Positions 25,084-33,603 of a stretch of 64,000 bases of DNA are shown here, piece after piece. The stretch is from Amycolatopsis oliviviridis. Its GTDB lineage: Bacteria; Actinomycetota; Actinomycetes; Mycobacteriales; Pseudonocardiaceae. Each line of letters begins with the position of its first letter. The first letter of the stretch is position 1. The position numbers were made by a program, and so were the translations under genes. Where the stretch lies: assembly GCF_014654365.1 (NCBI RefSeq), contig NZ_BNAY01000004.1:665154-729153 (forward strand), written 5' to 3'. The notes beneath the pieces are model-generated. The model had not been told where the DNA came from. It searched no databases and saw nothing but the letters and a program-made list of their open reading frames with translations.

Positions 25084-26388
25084 ATGAGCGTCTTGGCGGT
25101 CGGGCTCTCGCACCGCAGTGCCGAGCTGAACACCCTGGAACGCGTCGCGGTCCCCGCGACCGAAGTGACCAAGGTGCTCCACGAACTGCAGCAGGCCGAG
25201 CACGTCAGCGAGGCGATCCTCGTCTCGACCTGCAACCGCATCGAGGTCTACGCCGTCGTCGAGACCTTCCACGGTGGCCTCAACGACGTCTCCGACGTGC
25301 TCGCCCGCCAGGCCGGGATGCAGCCCGCGGACCTCTACGACTCGCTGTACGTGCACTACGCGGGCGCCGCGATCGAGCACCTGTTCTCGGTCACCTCCGG
25401 GCTGGACTCGATGGTCGTCGGCGAGACCCAGATCCTCGGCCAGATCCGCGCGTCGTACGCCACCGCGCGTGAGGCCGGCACCGTCGGGCGCACGATGCAC
25501 GAACTGATCCAGACCACGCTGCGCGTCGGCAAACGCGTCCACACCGAGACCGGGCTGGACCAGCTCGGCGCGTCCGTCGTCTCCGAGGCGCTGGCCGCGG
25601 CCGGGGACATCGCGGGCAAGCACGCGCTGATCGTCGGCGCCGGTTCGATGGGCGCGCTCACCGCGTCCCACCTGCGCAAATCCGGGATCGGCGAGATCAC
25701 CATCGCCAACCGCACCGAAGCCAGGGCCGCCCGGCTCGCCGCCGCGAGCGTCGAGCAGGGAGTGCCCGCGAAGGCCGTCCAGATGAGCGGGATCGCGGCC
25801 GCCGTCGCCGAGGCGGACGTCGTCGTCTGCTGCACCGGCGCGCAGGCCGCGGTGTTCACCGCCGAACACGTCCCGGCCCGCGCCGGGCGGCCGCTGGTCG
25901 TCTGCGACCTCGGCCTCCCGCGCGACGTCGACCACGACGTCGCCGAGCTGGCCGACGTCACCGTGGTCGACCTGGAGACCATCCAGCGCCGCATGCGCGA
26001 AGCGGGCACCCCGACCACCGAACGCCAGACCGCGAAGGCCACCGGCATCGTGCTCGACGAGGTGCGCGAGTACCTCGCCGGTCAGCGCAGCGCCGAGGTC
26101 ACCCCGACGGTCACGGCGCTGCGGCGCCGGGCGGCCGAGGTGGTCGACGCCGAGCTGCTGCGCCTGGACAACCGCCTGCCGGACCTCGAAGCCGGGGTCC
26201 GCGAGGAGGTCGGCCGCACGGTCCGCCGCGTGGTCGACAAGCTGCTGCACGCGCCGACGGTGCGGGTCAAGCAGCTGGCCGCCGAAACGGCCGACACTGA
26301 TTACGCCAACGCGCTGCGCGAGCTGTTCTGCCTCGACCCGCAGGCGCCCGCCGCGGTGGCGAGTCCCACGACGCCGAAAGACGAGTGA
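25084..26388 (+). CDS. hemA: Glutamyl-tRNA reductase
   Basis: A 434-residue enzyme for the first step of the C5 haem pathway: NADPH reduction of Glu-tRNA(Glu) to glutamate-1-semialdehyde. The catalytic cysteine is in VSTCNRIEVYA; the active-site histidine region is LSHRSAELNTLE. The GETQILGQIR motif and the NADPH fold VGAGSMGALTA follow, and a C-terminal dimer helix completes it. The ATG at 25084 follows the rex stop by two bases. Product is passed to HemL, encoded 10 kb downstream. Confidence 0.96.
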   Translation: MSVLAVGLSHRSAELNTLERVAVPATEVTKVLHELQQAEHVSEAILVSTCNRIEVYAVVETFHGGLNDVSDVLARQAGMQPADLYDSLYVHYAGAAIEHLFSVTSGLDSMVVGETQILGQIRASYATAREAGTVGRTMHELIQTTLRVGKRVHTETGLDQLGASVVSEALAAAGDIAGKHALIVGAGSMGALTASHLRKSGIGEITIANRTEARAARLAAASVEQGVPAKAVQMSGIAAAVAEADVVVCCTGAQAAVFTAEHVPARAGRPLVVCDLGLPRDVDHDVAELADVTVVDLETIQRRMREAGTPTTERQTAKATGIVLDEVREYLAGQRSAEVTPTVTALRRRAAEVVDAELLRLDNRLPDLEAGVREEVGRTVRRVVDKLLHAPTVRVKQLAAETADTDYANALRELFCLDPQAPAAVASPTTPKDE

Positions 26389-26395
26389 TCATCAA

Positions 26396-27343
26396 GTGAG
26401 CAGAGTCATCCGCATCGGGACGCGCGGCAGCAAACTCGCCCTCGCGCAGACCGGCACCATCGCCGACGCCCTGCGGGCCACCGGAGCCGAGGTCGAGCTC
26501 GTCACCGTGACGACCCCCGGCGACAAATCGTCCGCGCCGATCCCGACGATCGGGGTCGGCGTGTTCACTTCCGCGCTGCGCGAAGCCTTGCTGCGCGAGG
26601 AAGTCGACGTCATCGTCCACTCGTACAAGGACCTGCCGACGAAGCCGGAGCCGGGCATCACGCTCGCCGCCGTGCCGCGCCGCGAGGACCCGCGCGACGC
26701 CCTGATCGCCCGTGACGGGCTCACCCTCGGCGAGCTCCCGCCGGGTTCGACCGTCGGCACCGGCTCCCCGCGGCGCACCGCGCAACTGCGCGCGCTCGGT
26801 CTCGGTTTGGAAATCGTGCCGATCCGAGGCAATATCGACACCCGCATGCGCAAGGTGAGCGACGGAGAGCTCGACGCCGTCGTCCTGGCGCGTGCCGGAC
26901 TGGCCAGGATCGGCCGGGCGGAGGAGATCACCGAGACCCTCGACCCGATCCAGATGCTGCCCGCGCCCGCACAGGGCGCGCTGGCGGTGGAGTGCCGGAC
27001 CGGTGACGTGGACATCGAGCACCTGCTCGGTTCCACAGTGGACGATGAAGGCACCCGTGCCGTGGCGACCGCCGAGCGGGCGTTGCTCGCGGCGCTGGAA
27101 GCCGGGTGCAGCGCACCGGTCGGAGCGCTGGCGGAGATCGTCGAGGACCTGGACGCCGAAGGGCGGGTCGTCGAGCGGATCTCGTTGCGGGGCACCGCCG
27201 CCGTCGAAGGGGACGGGGACGCGGTCGACATGGTGCGCGCTTCCGCGCTCGCCGACAAGCACGAAGCCGAACAGCTCGGCCGGACACTGGCCGCCGAGCT
27301 GCTCGACCTGGGGGCGGGCGCGCTGTCCGGCCCCGCCCAGTGA
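26396..27343 (+). CDS. hemC: Porphobilinogen deaminase (hydroxymethylbilane synthase)
   Basis: A 315-residue enzyme. It starts IRIGTRGSKLALAQ, the conserved substrate loop. It carries the catalytic Asp region HSYKDLPT, the GTGSPRRTAQL loop, RGNIDTRMRK, and the dipyrromethane-cofactor cysteine in EAGCSAPVGA (about residue 240). It joins four porphobilinogens into hydroxymethylbilane. GTG start at 26396, 7 bp after hemA. All catalytic residues are present. Confidence 0.96.
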   Translation: MSRVIRIGTRGSKLALAQTGTIADALRATGAEVELVTVTTPGDKSSAPIPTIGVGVFTSALREALLREEVDVIVHSYKDLPTKPEPGITLAAVPRREDPRDALIARDGLTLGELPPGSTVGTGSPRRTAQLRALGLGLEIVPIRGNIDTRMRKVSDGELDAVVLARAGLARIGRAEEITETLDPIQMLPAPAQGALAVECRTGDVDIEHLLGSTVDDEGTRAVATAERALLAALEAGCSAPVGALAEIVEDLDAEGRVVERISLRGTAAVEGDGDAVDMVRASALADKHEAEQLGRTLAAELLDLGAGALSGPAQ

Positions 27344-27403
27344 GTCAGAACGTTGAAGGTAGGGCCGCGCTCGACTGCGGCCGCTCAAGAGGAGAACGCA
27401 CAG

Positions 27404-28936
27404 ATGACCCCCGCGCGTAAGACCACCGGGCGTGTCGCCTTCGTGGGCTCGGGCCCCGGTGACGCCGGTCTGCTGACCGTCCGCGCTCAGGAGCTGCTCG
27501 CCAAGGCCGAGGTCGTGGTGACCGACCCGGACGTCCCTTCGGGCGTCCTGGCTTTCGCCGCCGAAGGCGCCGAAGTGCGCCCCGCCGTCGGCGAGGCCAC
27601 CGAGGTCGCCAAGGACCTGGTGAACGAGGCCAAGGCCGGACGGCTGGTGCTCCGGCTGATCGCCGGTGACCCGCTGACCCAGCCCGCCGTCGTCGCCGAG
27701 GTGCAGGCCGTTTCCCGGACCAGCGCCGTGTTCGACATCATCCCGGGCGTCTCGCCCGGCGCCGCCGTCCCGGCGTACGCCGGTGTCGCGCTCGGCGGCA
27801 CGCACACCGAGGTCGACGTCCGCGGCGACGTCGAATGGGCCGCGCTGGCCGCCACCCCGGGCCCCATCGTGCTGCACGCGACGTCGGCGCACCTGGCCGA
27901 GGCCGCGTCCGCGCTGACCGAGCACGGACTGGCGCCGACCACCCCGGTCGCGGTGACCTCCAACGGCACCATCAACACCCAGCGCACCCTGGACACCACG
28001 CTGGCCACCGTCGCGAACGAGGCGGGCGAGCTCGTCGGCCCGCTCATCGTGACCATCGGCCAGGCCGTCGGGCAGCGCTCGAAGCTGTCGTGGTGGGAGT
28101 CGCGCGCGCTGTACGGCTGGAAGGTCCTGGTGCCGCGCACCAAGGAGCAGGCCGGTGAGATGGCGGAGCGGCTTCGCGGCCACGGCGCCACCTCGCACGA
28201 GGTCCCGACCATCTCGGTCGAGCCGCCGCGCAGCCCCGCCCAGATGGAGCGCTCGGTCAAGGGCCTCGTCGACGGCCGCTACCAGTGGATCGTCTTCACC
28301 TCGACCAACGCCGTCCGCGCGGTGTGGGAGAAGTTCGAGGAGTTCGGCCTCGACGCCCGCGCGTTCTCCGGCGTGAAGATCGCCTGCGTCGGCGAATCGA
28401 CCGCCGCGAAGGTGCGCTCCTTCGGCATCATCCCCGAGCTGGTCCCGGAAGGTGAGCAGTCCTCGGAGGGTCTCCTCGCCGAGTTCCCGCCGTACGACGA
28501 CGTCCTCGACCCGGTCGACCGCGTGCTGCTGCCGCGGGCGGACATCGCCACCGAGACCCTGTCGGCCGGCCTGCGCGAACGCGGCTGGGAGATCGACGAC
28601 GTGACCGCCTACCGCACCGTGCGGGCCGCGCCGCCGCCGGCCGAGACCCGCGAGATGATCAAGACCGGTGGTTTCGACGCGGTCTGCTTCACCTCGTCCT
28701 CGACCGTGCGGAACCTCGTCGGCATCGCCGGCAAGCCGCACACCCGCACGCTGGTCGCGTGCATCGGCCCGAAGACCGCGGAAACGGCCGTGGAGTTCGG
28801 GCTCCGGGTCGACGTCCAGCCCGAGAAGGCCGACGTCCCGCACCTGGTCGACGCGCTCGCCGAGCACGCCGCGCGGCTCCGCGCCGAAGGTGCGCTCCCG
28901 CCGCCGCGCAAGGCGAAGCGGGCCCGTCGCTCCTGA
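27404..28936 (+). CDS. hemD: Uroporphyrinogen-III synthase with N-terminal methyltransferase-like domain
   Basis: A 510-residue fusion. Residues 1-240 have the SUMT/CobA fold (VAFVGSGPGDAGLLTVRAQELL; PGVSPGAAVPAYAGV), but the usual GGDPF-type motif reads AGDPLTQPAV, so methyltransferase activity may be weak or changed. Residues 250-510 are HemD (WKVLVPRTKEQAGEMAERL; FTSSSTVRNLVG), which closes and inverts hydroxymethylbilane to uroporphyrinogen III. The start at ATG 27404 is backed by AAGAGGAGA; a TTG further upstream lacks such a site. This fusion is usual in actinobacteria. Confidence 0.9.
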   Translation: MTPARKTTGRVAFVGSGPGDAGLLTVRAQELLAKAEVVVTDPDVPSGVLAFAAEGAEVRPAVGEATEVAKDLVNEAKAGRLVLRLIAGDPLTQPAVVAEVQAVSRTSAVFDIIPGVSPGAAVPAYAGVALGGTHTEVDVRGDVEWAALAATPGPIVLHATSAHLAEAASALTEHGLAPTTPVAVTSNGTINTQRTLDTTLATVANEAGELVGPLIVTIGQAVGQRSKLSWWESRALYGWKVLVPRTKEQAGEMAERLRGHGATSHEVPTISVEPPRSPAQMERSVKGLVDGRYQWIVFTSTNAVRAVWEKFEEFGLDARAFSGVKIACVGESTAAKVRSFGIIPELVPEGEQSSEGLLAEFPPYDDVLDPVDRVLLPRADIATETLSAGLRERGWEIDDVTAYRTVRAAPPPAETREMIKTGGFDAVCFTSSSTVRNLVGIAGKPHTRTLVACIGPKTAETAVEFGLRVDVQPEKADVPHLVDALAEHAARLRAEGALPPPRKAKRARRS

Positions 28937-28947
28937 CGATCGCCGTT

Positions 28948-28987
28948 GAAAGCCCCCTTCCCGCGTTCGCGGGGGAAGGGGGCTTTC
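28948..28987. terminator. Hairpin with TTCG tetraloop after hemD
   Basis: GAAAGCCCCCTTCCCGCG pairs with CGGGGGAAGGGGGCTTTC (17 of 18 bp) around TTCG. It is a divergent member of the GAAGGCCCCC hairpin family and ends the rex-hemACD operon; TCGTTCCTT follows. Confidence 0.85.
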
Positions 28988-29067
28988 TCGTTCCTTAGTG
29001 AGAAGTTATCGCTCGCGTAGCGGTGGGCCGTAGCTTCGTGGCCTCGACAAATCACTGGGGAGTGATC

Positions 29068-29436
29068 ATGAAGTCTCTTGCACGGGCCGCCACCGTCCTG
29101 GGTGTGCTGGCTCTTGGTTCCGCCGCACTCGCGGGCACGGCGGCCGCGGCGCCCGCCACGTCGTTCGAGGTCTGCAGCCCGCTCGGCTGCGCGGCGCAAA
29201 GCGTGCGGGTCACCATCGACCGGGACGATGTATTCGCCACGCTGACCGACAATTCACCGACGGCGGCGCTCCTCGCGCAGTTCATCGTGTCCCCGCCGGC
29301 TCAGATCAACTACGTCCACGTCAACGATGGGGTGTTCGAGGTCGTGGTCAACGTGCCGCGCGAGTGGAAGCAGCTGACGGTGAAGGCCTGCAGCACCCTG
29401 ACCAACTGCAACAGCAAGTCCATCATCCGGCTGTAA
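29068..29436 (+). CDS. Small secreted protein with two cysteine pairs
   Basis: A 122-residue protein with a clear Sec signal peptide (MKSLARAATVLGVLALGSAA then LAGTAAAA, cleavage near 30). The mature part has about 92 residues with cysteines spaced C-x4-C (CSPLGC) and C-x5-C (CSTLTNC), suggesting two disulfides that bracket a beta-rich domain. No family recognised. GGGG before the ATG at 29068 serves as ribosome binding site. It is a lone gene between the hemD terminator and a convergent transporter. Confidence 0.8.
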   Translation: MKSLARAATVLGVLALGSAALAGTAAAAPATSFEVCSPLGCAAQSVRVTIDRDDVFATLTDNSPTAALLAQFIVSPPAQINYVHVNDGVFEVVVNVPREWKQLTVKACSTLTNCNSKSIIRL

Positions 29437-29451
29437 GGGTCGCCGACCCAA

Positions 29452-29506
29452 GTACATGAAGGCCCCCTTCCTTGCGACAGGCGCAAGGAAGGGGGCCTTC
29501 ATGTAC
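29452..29506. terminator. Perfect 25-bp-stem hairpin, GAAGGCCCCC family
   Basis: 25-nt arms (starting GTACATGAAGGCCCCCTT) pair perfectly around a 5-nt loop (ACAGG). It lies between convergent genes, so it can end transcription from both sides. Confidence 0.87.
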
Positions 29507-29529
29507 TGCAAGGAGGACAAGCGCCAGCC

Positions 29530-30816
29530 TCAGCCGAAGAACTTCACGACCTCCGTGTAGGCCAGGTAGGCGAACATCGCCAGGCACACCCCCAACAGTC
29601 CATTCGAGACCCAGCCCGACCGCCCTTCCCGCGGCACTCGTGACGTGTTCAGCAGCACCAGCAGGGTCGCCGCCAGGAACGGCATGAACAGCGCGCCCAG
29701 CACGCCGTAGATCACGGTGAGCTGGAAGGGCTGGTCCAGGAACAGCAACGCCATCGGCGGGAAAGTCAGCCACAGCACGTAGCCGCGATACGCGACACTG
29801 CGTTCCCCGGCCTTTTTCTCGTACGTCTCAACGCTTTCCGTCGTGTTCGCGGGCAGCCGCAGAATGCGCCACCAGTCCGCGAAGAGCAGGCTCACGCCGT
29901 GCCAGACGCCGATCACCGACGTGAACGAGACCGCGAAAAAGCCGATGAGGAACGGGATCCGCGCCCATTGCCCGTAATCGGCGGCGAGGGTGTCGCCGAG
30001 GAACAGCAGGCCCTTGTCGCCCGAGATGATCTTCTGGCCCAGCAGTAGTTCCGCGCCGACGATCAGCATCGCGATCACGAAGATCCCGGTCATGACGTAC
30101 CCGACGGCGTTGTCGGTGCGCATCATCGGCAGCCATTTCGCCGAACGCCAGCCCTTCGCGAGCGTCCAGTAGCCGTACGCCGCCATGGTGATCGTGCCGC
30201 CGACGCCACCGACCAGGCCGAGGACGTAGACGAGCGAGCCGTCGGGCAGGGTCGGGACGGCGCCCTTGAACAGTTCGGCGAAATCCGGGACGACGAGGAT
30301 GGCGGTGCCGACCACGGTCACGAACATCACGCCGGTGAGCACCGTCATCAGTTTCTCGATGATCGCGTAGCGGCCGAACCACACCAGCGCGAAGCCGAGC
30401 AGGCCGCAGAGCATCGCCCAGTACCGCACCGAAAGCGCGGGGAAGAGCGCGTTCAGCGGCAGCCCCGACGCCGACATCGCGGTCGCGCCGTAGACGAATC
30501 CCCAGATCACCGCGTAGATCCCGAAGTAGATCAGCGCCCAGATCCCGAGCGTCCGCCAGCCGGCGAGGATCGTCCGGCCCGACGTCAGATGCCAGCGGCC
30601 GACGGCTTCGGCCAGCGCGAGTTTGAAGATCGTCCCGACGAGCACCGCCCACAGCAGCGTGTACCCGAAGCGCGAGCCCGCCACCATCGTCGCGACGAGG
30701 TCGCCCGCGCCGACCCCGGTCGCCGCGGCCATGATCCCTGGCCCGACCTGGCGCAGCCGGGCGCGCCAGCCGACGGGCGGTTCTTCCAGTTGGTCGGTCA
30801 CCGTTGAACTCGACAT
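29530..30816 (-). CDS. NRAMP-like transporter lacking canonical metal-binding motifs
   Basis: A 428-residue protein with about 11 transmembrane helices of the NRAMP/SLC11 type. The helix-1 signature GPGIMAAATGVGAGDLVA replaces the metal-binding DPGN, and helix 6 has TITMAAYGYWTLAKGW where NRAMPs have MPH. Thus the residues that coordinate Mn/Fe are absent, and the substrate may differ (Mg2+, another ion, or none), as in NRAMP-related Mg transporters. The start is uncertain: ATG 30816 is chosen over GTG 30840. It is divergent from hemB and convergent with the small secreted protein. Confidence 0.8.
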   Translation of the reverse strand: MSSSTVTDQLEEPPVGWRARLRQVGPGIMAAATGVGAGDLVATMVAGSRFGYTLLWAVLVGTIFKLALAEAVGRWHLTSGRTILAGWRTLGIWALIYFGIYAVIWGFVYGATAMSASGLPLNALFPALSVRYWAMLCGLLGFALVWFGRYAIIEKLMTVLTGVMFVTVVGTAILVVPDFAELFKGAVPTLPDGSLVYVLGLVGGVGGTITMAAYGYWTLAKGWRSAKWLPMMRTDNAVGYVMTGIFVIAMLIVGAELLLGQKIISGDKGLLFLGDTLAADYGQWARIPFLIGFFAVSFTSVIGVWHGVSLLFADWWRILRLPANTTESVETYEKKAGERSVAYRGYVLWLTFPPMALLFLDQPFQLTVIYGVLGALFMPFLAATLLVLLNTSRVPREGRSGWVSNGLLGVCLAMFAYLAYTEVVKFFG

Positions 30817-30966
30817 GCGGTGGAAGGTAACCCGCGTCACACCGGGTGCAAAACGGACGTACGTGACTCTTTACCGTCACTTAGGGAAGGTCGCCCGACC
30901 GGAGCAATGAGCCGTTCACCGCGCCTGCGGACCGGTTCTCAAGCGGGCGGGAGTACCGTCGTAAGG

Positions 30967-31938
30967 GTGTTTCCTGAGCATCGTCCCCGCAGGCTCCGTA
31001 CCACTCCGGCCATGCGCAGGCTGGTCGGTGAGACGTCGCTGCGCCCACGTCAGCTGATCCTCCCGATGTTCGTGGCCGAGGGCGCCGACGCGCCCCGCCC
31101 GATCTCCAGCATGCCGGGGGTCGTCCAGCACACCCGTGACACGCTGCGCAAAGCCGCCGTCGACGCGGTCAACGCCGGTGTCGGCGGCCTGATGCTGTTC
31201 GGCATCCCGAAGACGAGGGACGCGGAGGGCTCCGGCGCGATCGACCCGGACGGCATCCTCAACGTCGCCCTGCGCGACCTGCGGTCCGAGCTCGGCGACG
31301 CGACGGTCCTGATGGCCGACACGTGCCTCGACGAGTTCACCGACCACGGCCACTGCGGCGTCCTCGACGCCGACGGCGGTGTCGACAACGACGCGACCCT
31401 GCGCGTGTACGCGGAAATGGGTCTCGCCCAGGCCGAAGCGGGCGCGCATCTGCTCGGCCCCAGCGGCATGATGGACGGCCAGGTCGGCGTCATCCGCGCC
31501 GCGCTCGACCGCGCCGGGCGCACCGACACCGGGATCCTCGCGTACTCGGCGAAGTTCGCCAGCGCGTTCTACGGCCCCTTCCGCGAGGCCGTCGACTCGC
31601 AGCTGAAGGGCGACCGGAAGACGTACCAGCAGGACTCGGGCAACGTGCGCGAAGCGCTGCGCGAGATCGAGCTGGACATCGCCGAGGGCGCCGACATGGT
31701 CATGGTCAAGCCCGCACTGTCCTATTTGGACGTCATTCGGGCCGCCGCCGAGGCGTCGCCGGTTCCCGTGGCGGCGTACAACATCTCGGGCGAGTACGCG
31801 ATGGTCGAAGCCGCCGCGGCGAACGGCTGGCTCGACCGCGAACGCACGATCCTCGAAGTGCTGACGTCGATCCGCCGGGCGGGCGCGGACATGATCCTCA
31901 CCTACTGGGCCGCCGAAGCCGCTGCTTGGCTGGACTGA
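30967..31938 (+). CDS. hemB: Delta-aminolevulinic acid dehydratase (porphobilinogen synthase)
   Basis: A 323-residue TIM barrel joining two 5-aminolevulinate molecules into porphobilinogen. Schiff-base lysines are in SAKFASAFYGPF and MVMVKPALSYLD (about Lys248). The metal loop reads DTCLDEFTDHGHCG: the zinc C-x-C pattern has become C-x-D, so the enzyme probably does not use the classic three-cysteine zinc site. The GTG at 30967 gives the usual family length; upstream in-frame ATGs are possible. It supplies HemC, encoded 4 kb upstream. Confidence 0.94.
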   Translation: MFPEHRPRRLRTTPAMRRLVGETSLRPRQLILPMFVAEGADAPRPISSMPGVVQHTRDTLRKAAVDAVNAGVGGLMLFGIPKTRDAEGSGAIDPDGILNVALRDLRSELGDATVLMADTCLDEFTDHGHCGVLDADGGVDNDATLRVYAEMGLAQAEAGAHLLGPSGMMDGQVGVIRAALDRAGRTDTGILAYSAKFASAFYGPFREAVDSQLKGDRKTYQQDSGNVREALREIELDIAEGADMVMVKPALSYLDVIRAAAEASPVPVAAYNISGEYAMVEAAAANGWLDRERTILEVLTSIRRAGADMILTYWAAEAAAWLD

Positions 31939-31954
31939 GACCTCGTACGGACGA

Positions 31955-31997
31955 AAAGGGTCCCTTCGCCACGGAAACCGCGGCGAAGGGACCCTTT
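31955..31997. terminator. Hairpin between hemB and the convergent PQQ-like gene
   Basis: AAAGGGTCCCTTCGCC pairs perfectly with GGCGAAGGGACCCTTT (16 bp) around an 11-nt loop. It follows the hemB stop by 16 bp and precedes the convergent gene's stop by 7 bp. Confidence 0.82.
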
Positions 31998-32004
31998 CGC
32001 TTCG

Positions 32005-33516
32005 CTACTCGGCCTGAAGCAGGAACACGTCCACACTGAGATCCGACCAGCGGCCCGCCACGGCGTAGACGCGGTCGTCGGCCCACAGGTACCGGTAGAA
32101 GCCCGGGATCGGCCCGGTCTCGTCCTGGTCGGAGTTTCTGATCTGGGCCTCCAGGAACGGAGTCACCTTCCCGTCCGCGACGGCGATCTTGACCGTTCGC
32201 TGCGGTCCGGTGTTGTACACCGGGCCGACCTGGGCGAGGAGCTGGCCGTCCACGATCTTGATCGGCGCCTGGATCGTGCCCTCCGGAACCGTCGCCGTCC
32301 ATTTGCGCTGCCCGGTGTTCAGGTCCACCGCGACGAGCATGTTCGTCTCGCCGCCGATCGTGCGGGTCGGGGTGTAGAAGGCGTCCGCGGTCACGATGAC
32401 GGCGCCCGGGTGATGCTCGGTGCCCGACGTGCTGTGCCCGAAACCCTGCGAGGTGGTGCCGTCGAGTTCCTCGGGCGTGTTGGGTTTGCCGCCGTCGATC
32501 TTCGACTTGAGTTTCAGGTCGTCGCCGAAGAGGAAGTACGTGCCCTGCTCGGTGTTGGAGCCGTACGCCAGCACGGGCTTCACCGACAGGAGACCGATCC
32601 CGGAGACCGAGTAGCCGGAGTGCGGGACGCTGTCCTCCAGTTCGACGTTCCCGGTCACCGGGTCGATCTGGAGCACGGTGACCGAGAAGTCGCCGGTGAG
32701 GCAGCTCGCCACGACGATGGCCTTGTCGTCTCGCGGCATCATGTCGTGCCCGGCGCAGGTGTCCTCACCGTCGGCCTTGCGGGAGAAGGTCTTCGTCCAC
32801 TTGATCGCGCCGGTGGCCAGGTCGAGCGCCGCGTAGCCCTGGTCCGCGGTCACGAACACGACGTCGCCCATGATCTGCGTGACGACGGCTTGGACCGTGG
32901 TCACCCGGTCCTGCATCTTCTGCGGGATGGCCATCGGCACCTGCCAGCCGAGCTTGCCGGTCTTCAGGTCGAGGACGGTCGCGTTGTCGCAGCTGCCGTC
33001 CTCACTGCCGGCCTTCGCCTTGCCGAAGGCTAGGACGATCTTGCCGTCGGCGGGTTCGACCGAGGTTCCGCAGAAGACCTTGCCGCCCGGTGCCTCGACC
33101 AGCCAGCGCTGTTTGCCGTCCGCCCTGGTGAAGGCGGCCACGTACTTGTCGCGGACGACGACGAGGTCGTCTTCGTGCAGCCAGGTGGTGATGCCGTTCT
33201 TGTACTCCGGGACGTCCTTCTTCGCCCCCGACAGTTCCCATTTGACCTTCGGCGACCCGGCAGACGACCCGGAGGCGGGCGGCGCCGCCTGGTCCCGGGC
33301 CGGGTCTCCGCCACCGCTCAGCGCGATCGGCACGATCACCGCGGCGGCGACCACCACGACGATCAGCGGAATCAGCCAGAGAAGGAAGGTCTTCCGCTTC
33401 GGCGGAGGGGGCGGCGCCTGTGGTGGATAGCCGTACGGCTGCGGCGGGTAAGCCTGGTGTTGCCAGTTCTGCCGCGGCGGCCAGTGCTGCCCGCCGGGCT
33501 GACTCGGTGTGGTCAT
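32005..33516 (-). CDS. Membrane-anchored PQQ-like beta-propeller protein
   Basis: A 503-residue protein. A cytosolic Pro/Gln/Tyr-rich N-terminus (QAYPPQPYGYPPQAPPPPP) leads to one transmembrane helix (about 45-68). A large extracytoplasmic domain follows with repeated propeller blades of the type VDLNTGQRKWTATVPEG, VLDLKTGKLGWQV and LDLATGAIKWTKTF, i.e. a PQQ/WD-like beta-propeller without evident cofactor ligands. Likely a binding or scaffold protein at the cell surface. It is convergent with hemB and divergent from the next three small membrane-protein genes. Confidence 0.82.
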   Translation of the reverse strand: MTTPSQPGGQHWPPRQNWQHQAYPPQPYGYPPQAPPPPPKRKTFLLWLIPLIVVVVAAAVIVPIALSGGGDPARDQAAPPASGSSAGSPKVKWELSGAKKDVPEYKNGITTWLHEDDLVVVRDKYVAAFTRADGKQRWLVEAPGGKVFCGTSVEPADGKIVLAFGKAKAGSEDGSCDNATVLDLKTGKLGWQVPMAIPQKMQDRVTTVQAVVTQIMGDVVFVTADQGYAALDLATGAIKWTKTFSRKADGEDTCAGHDMMPRDDKAIVVASCLTGDFSVTVLQIDPVTGNVELEDSVPHSGYSVSGIGLLSVKPVLAYGSNTEQGTYFLFGDDLKLKSKIDGGKPNTPEELDGTTSQGFGHSTSGTEHHPGAVIVTADAFYTPTRTIGGETNMLVAVDLNTGQRKWTATVPEGTIQAPIKIVDGQLLAQVGPVYNTGPQRTVKIAVADGKVTPFLEAQIRNSDQDETGPIPGFYRYLWADDRVYAVAGRWSDLSVDVFLLQAE

Positions 33517-33603
33517 GCGATTCCCCAGTTTCTCGGTGGTGTTCGAACGAAAGCTACCCGGGCGGGACCGCTCTGGCCTGCGGAATCACGTAGGCTGCCG
33601 GGC

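Noticed and set aside
26267..28867. 866-codon open frame on the minus strand
   Set aside because: Lies fully opposite hemA/hemC/hemD, composition is Arg/Gly/Asp-rich nonsense, and no domain is recognisable; a GC-rich shadow frame.
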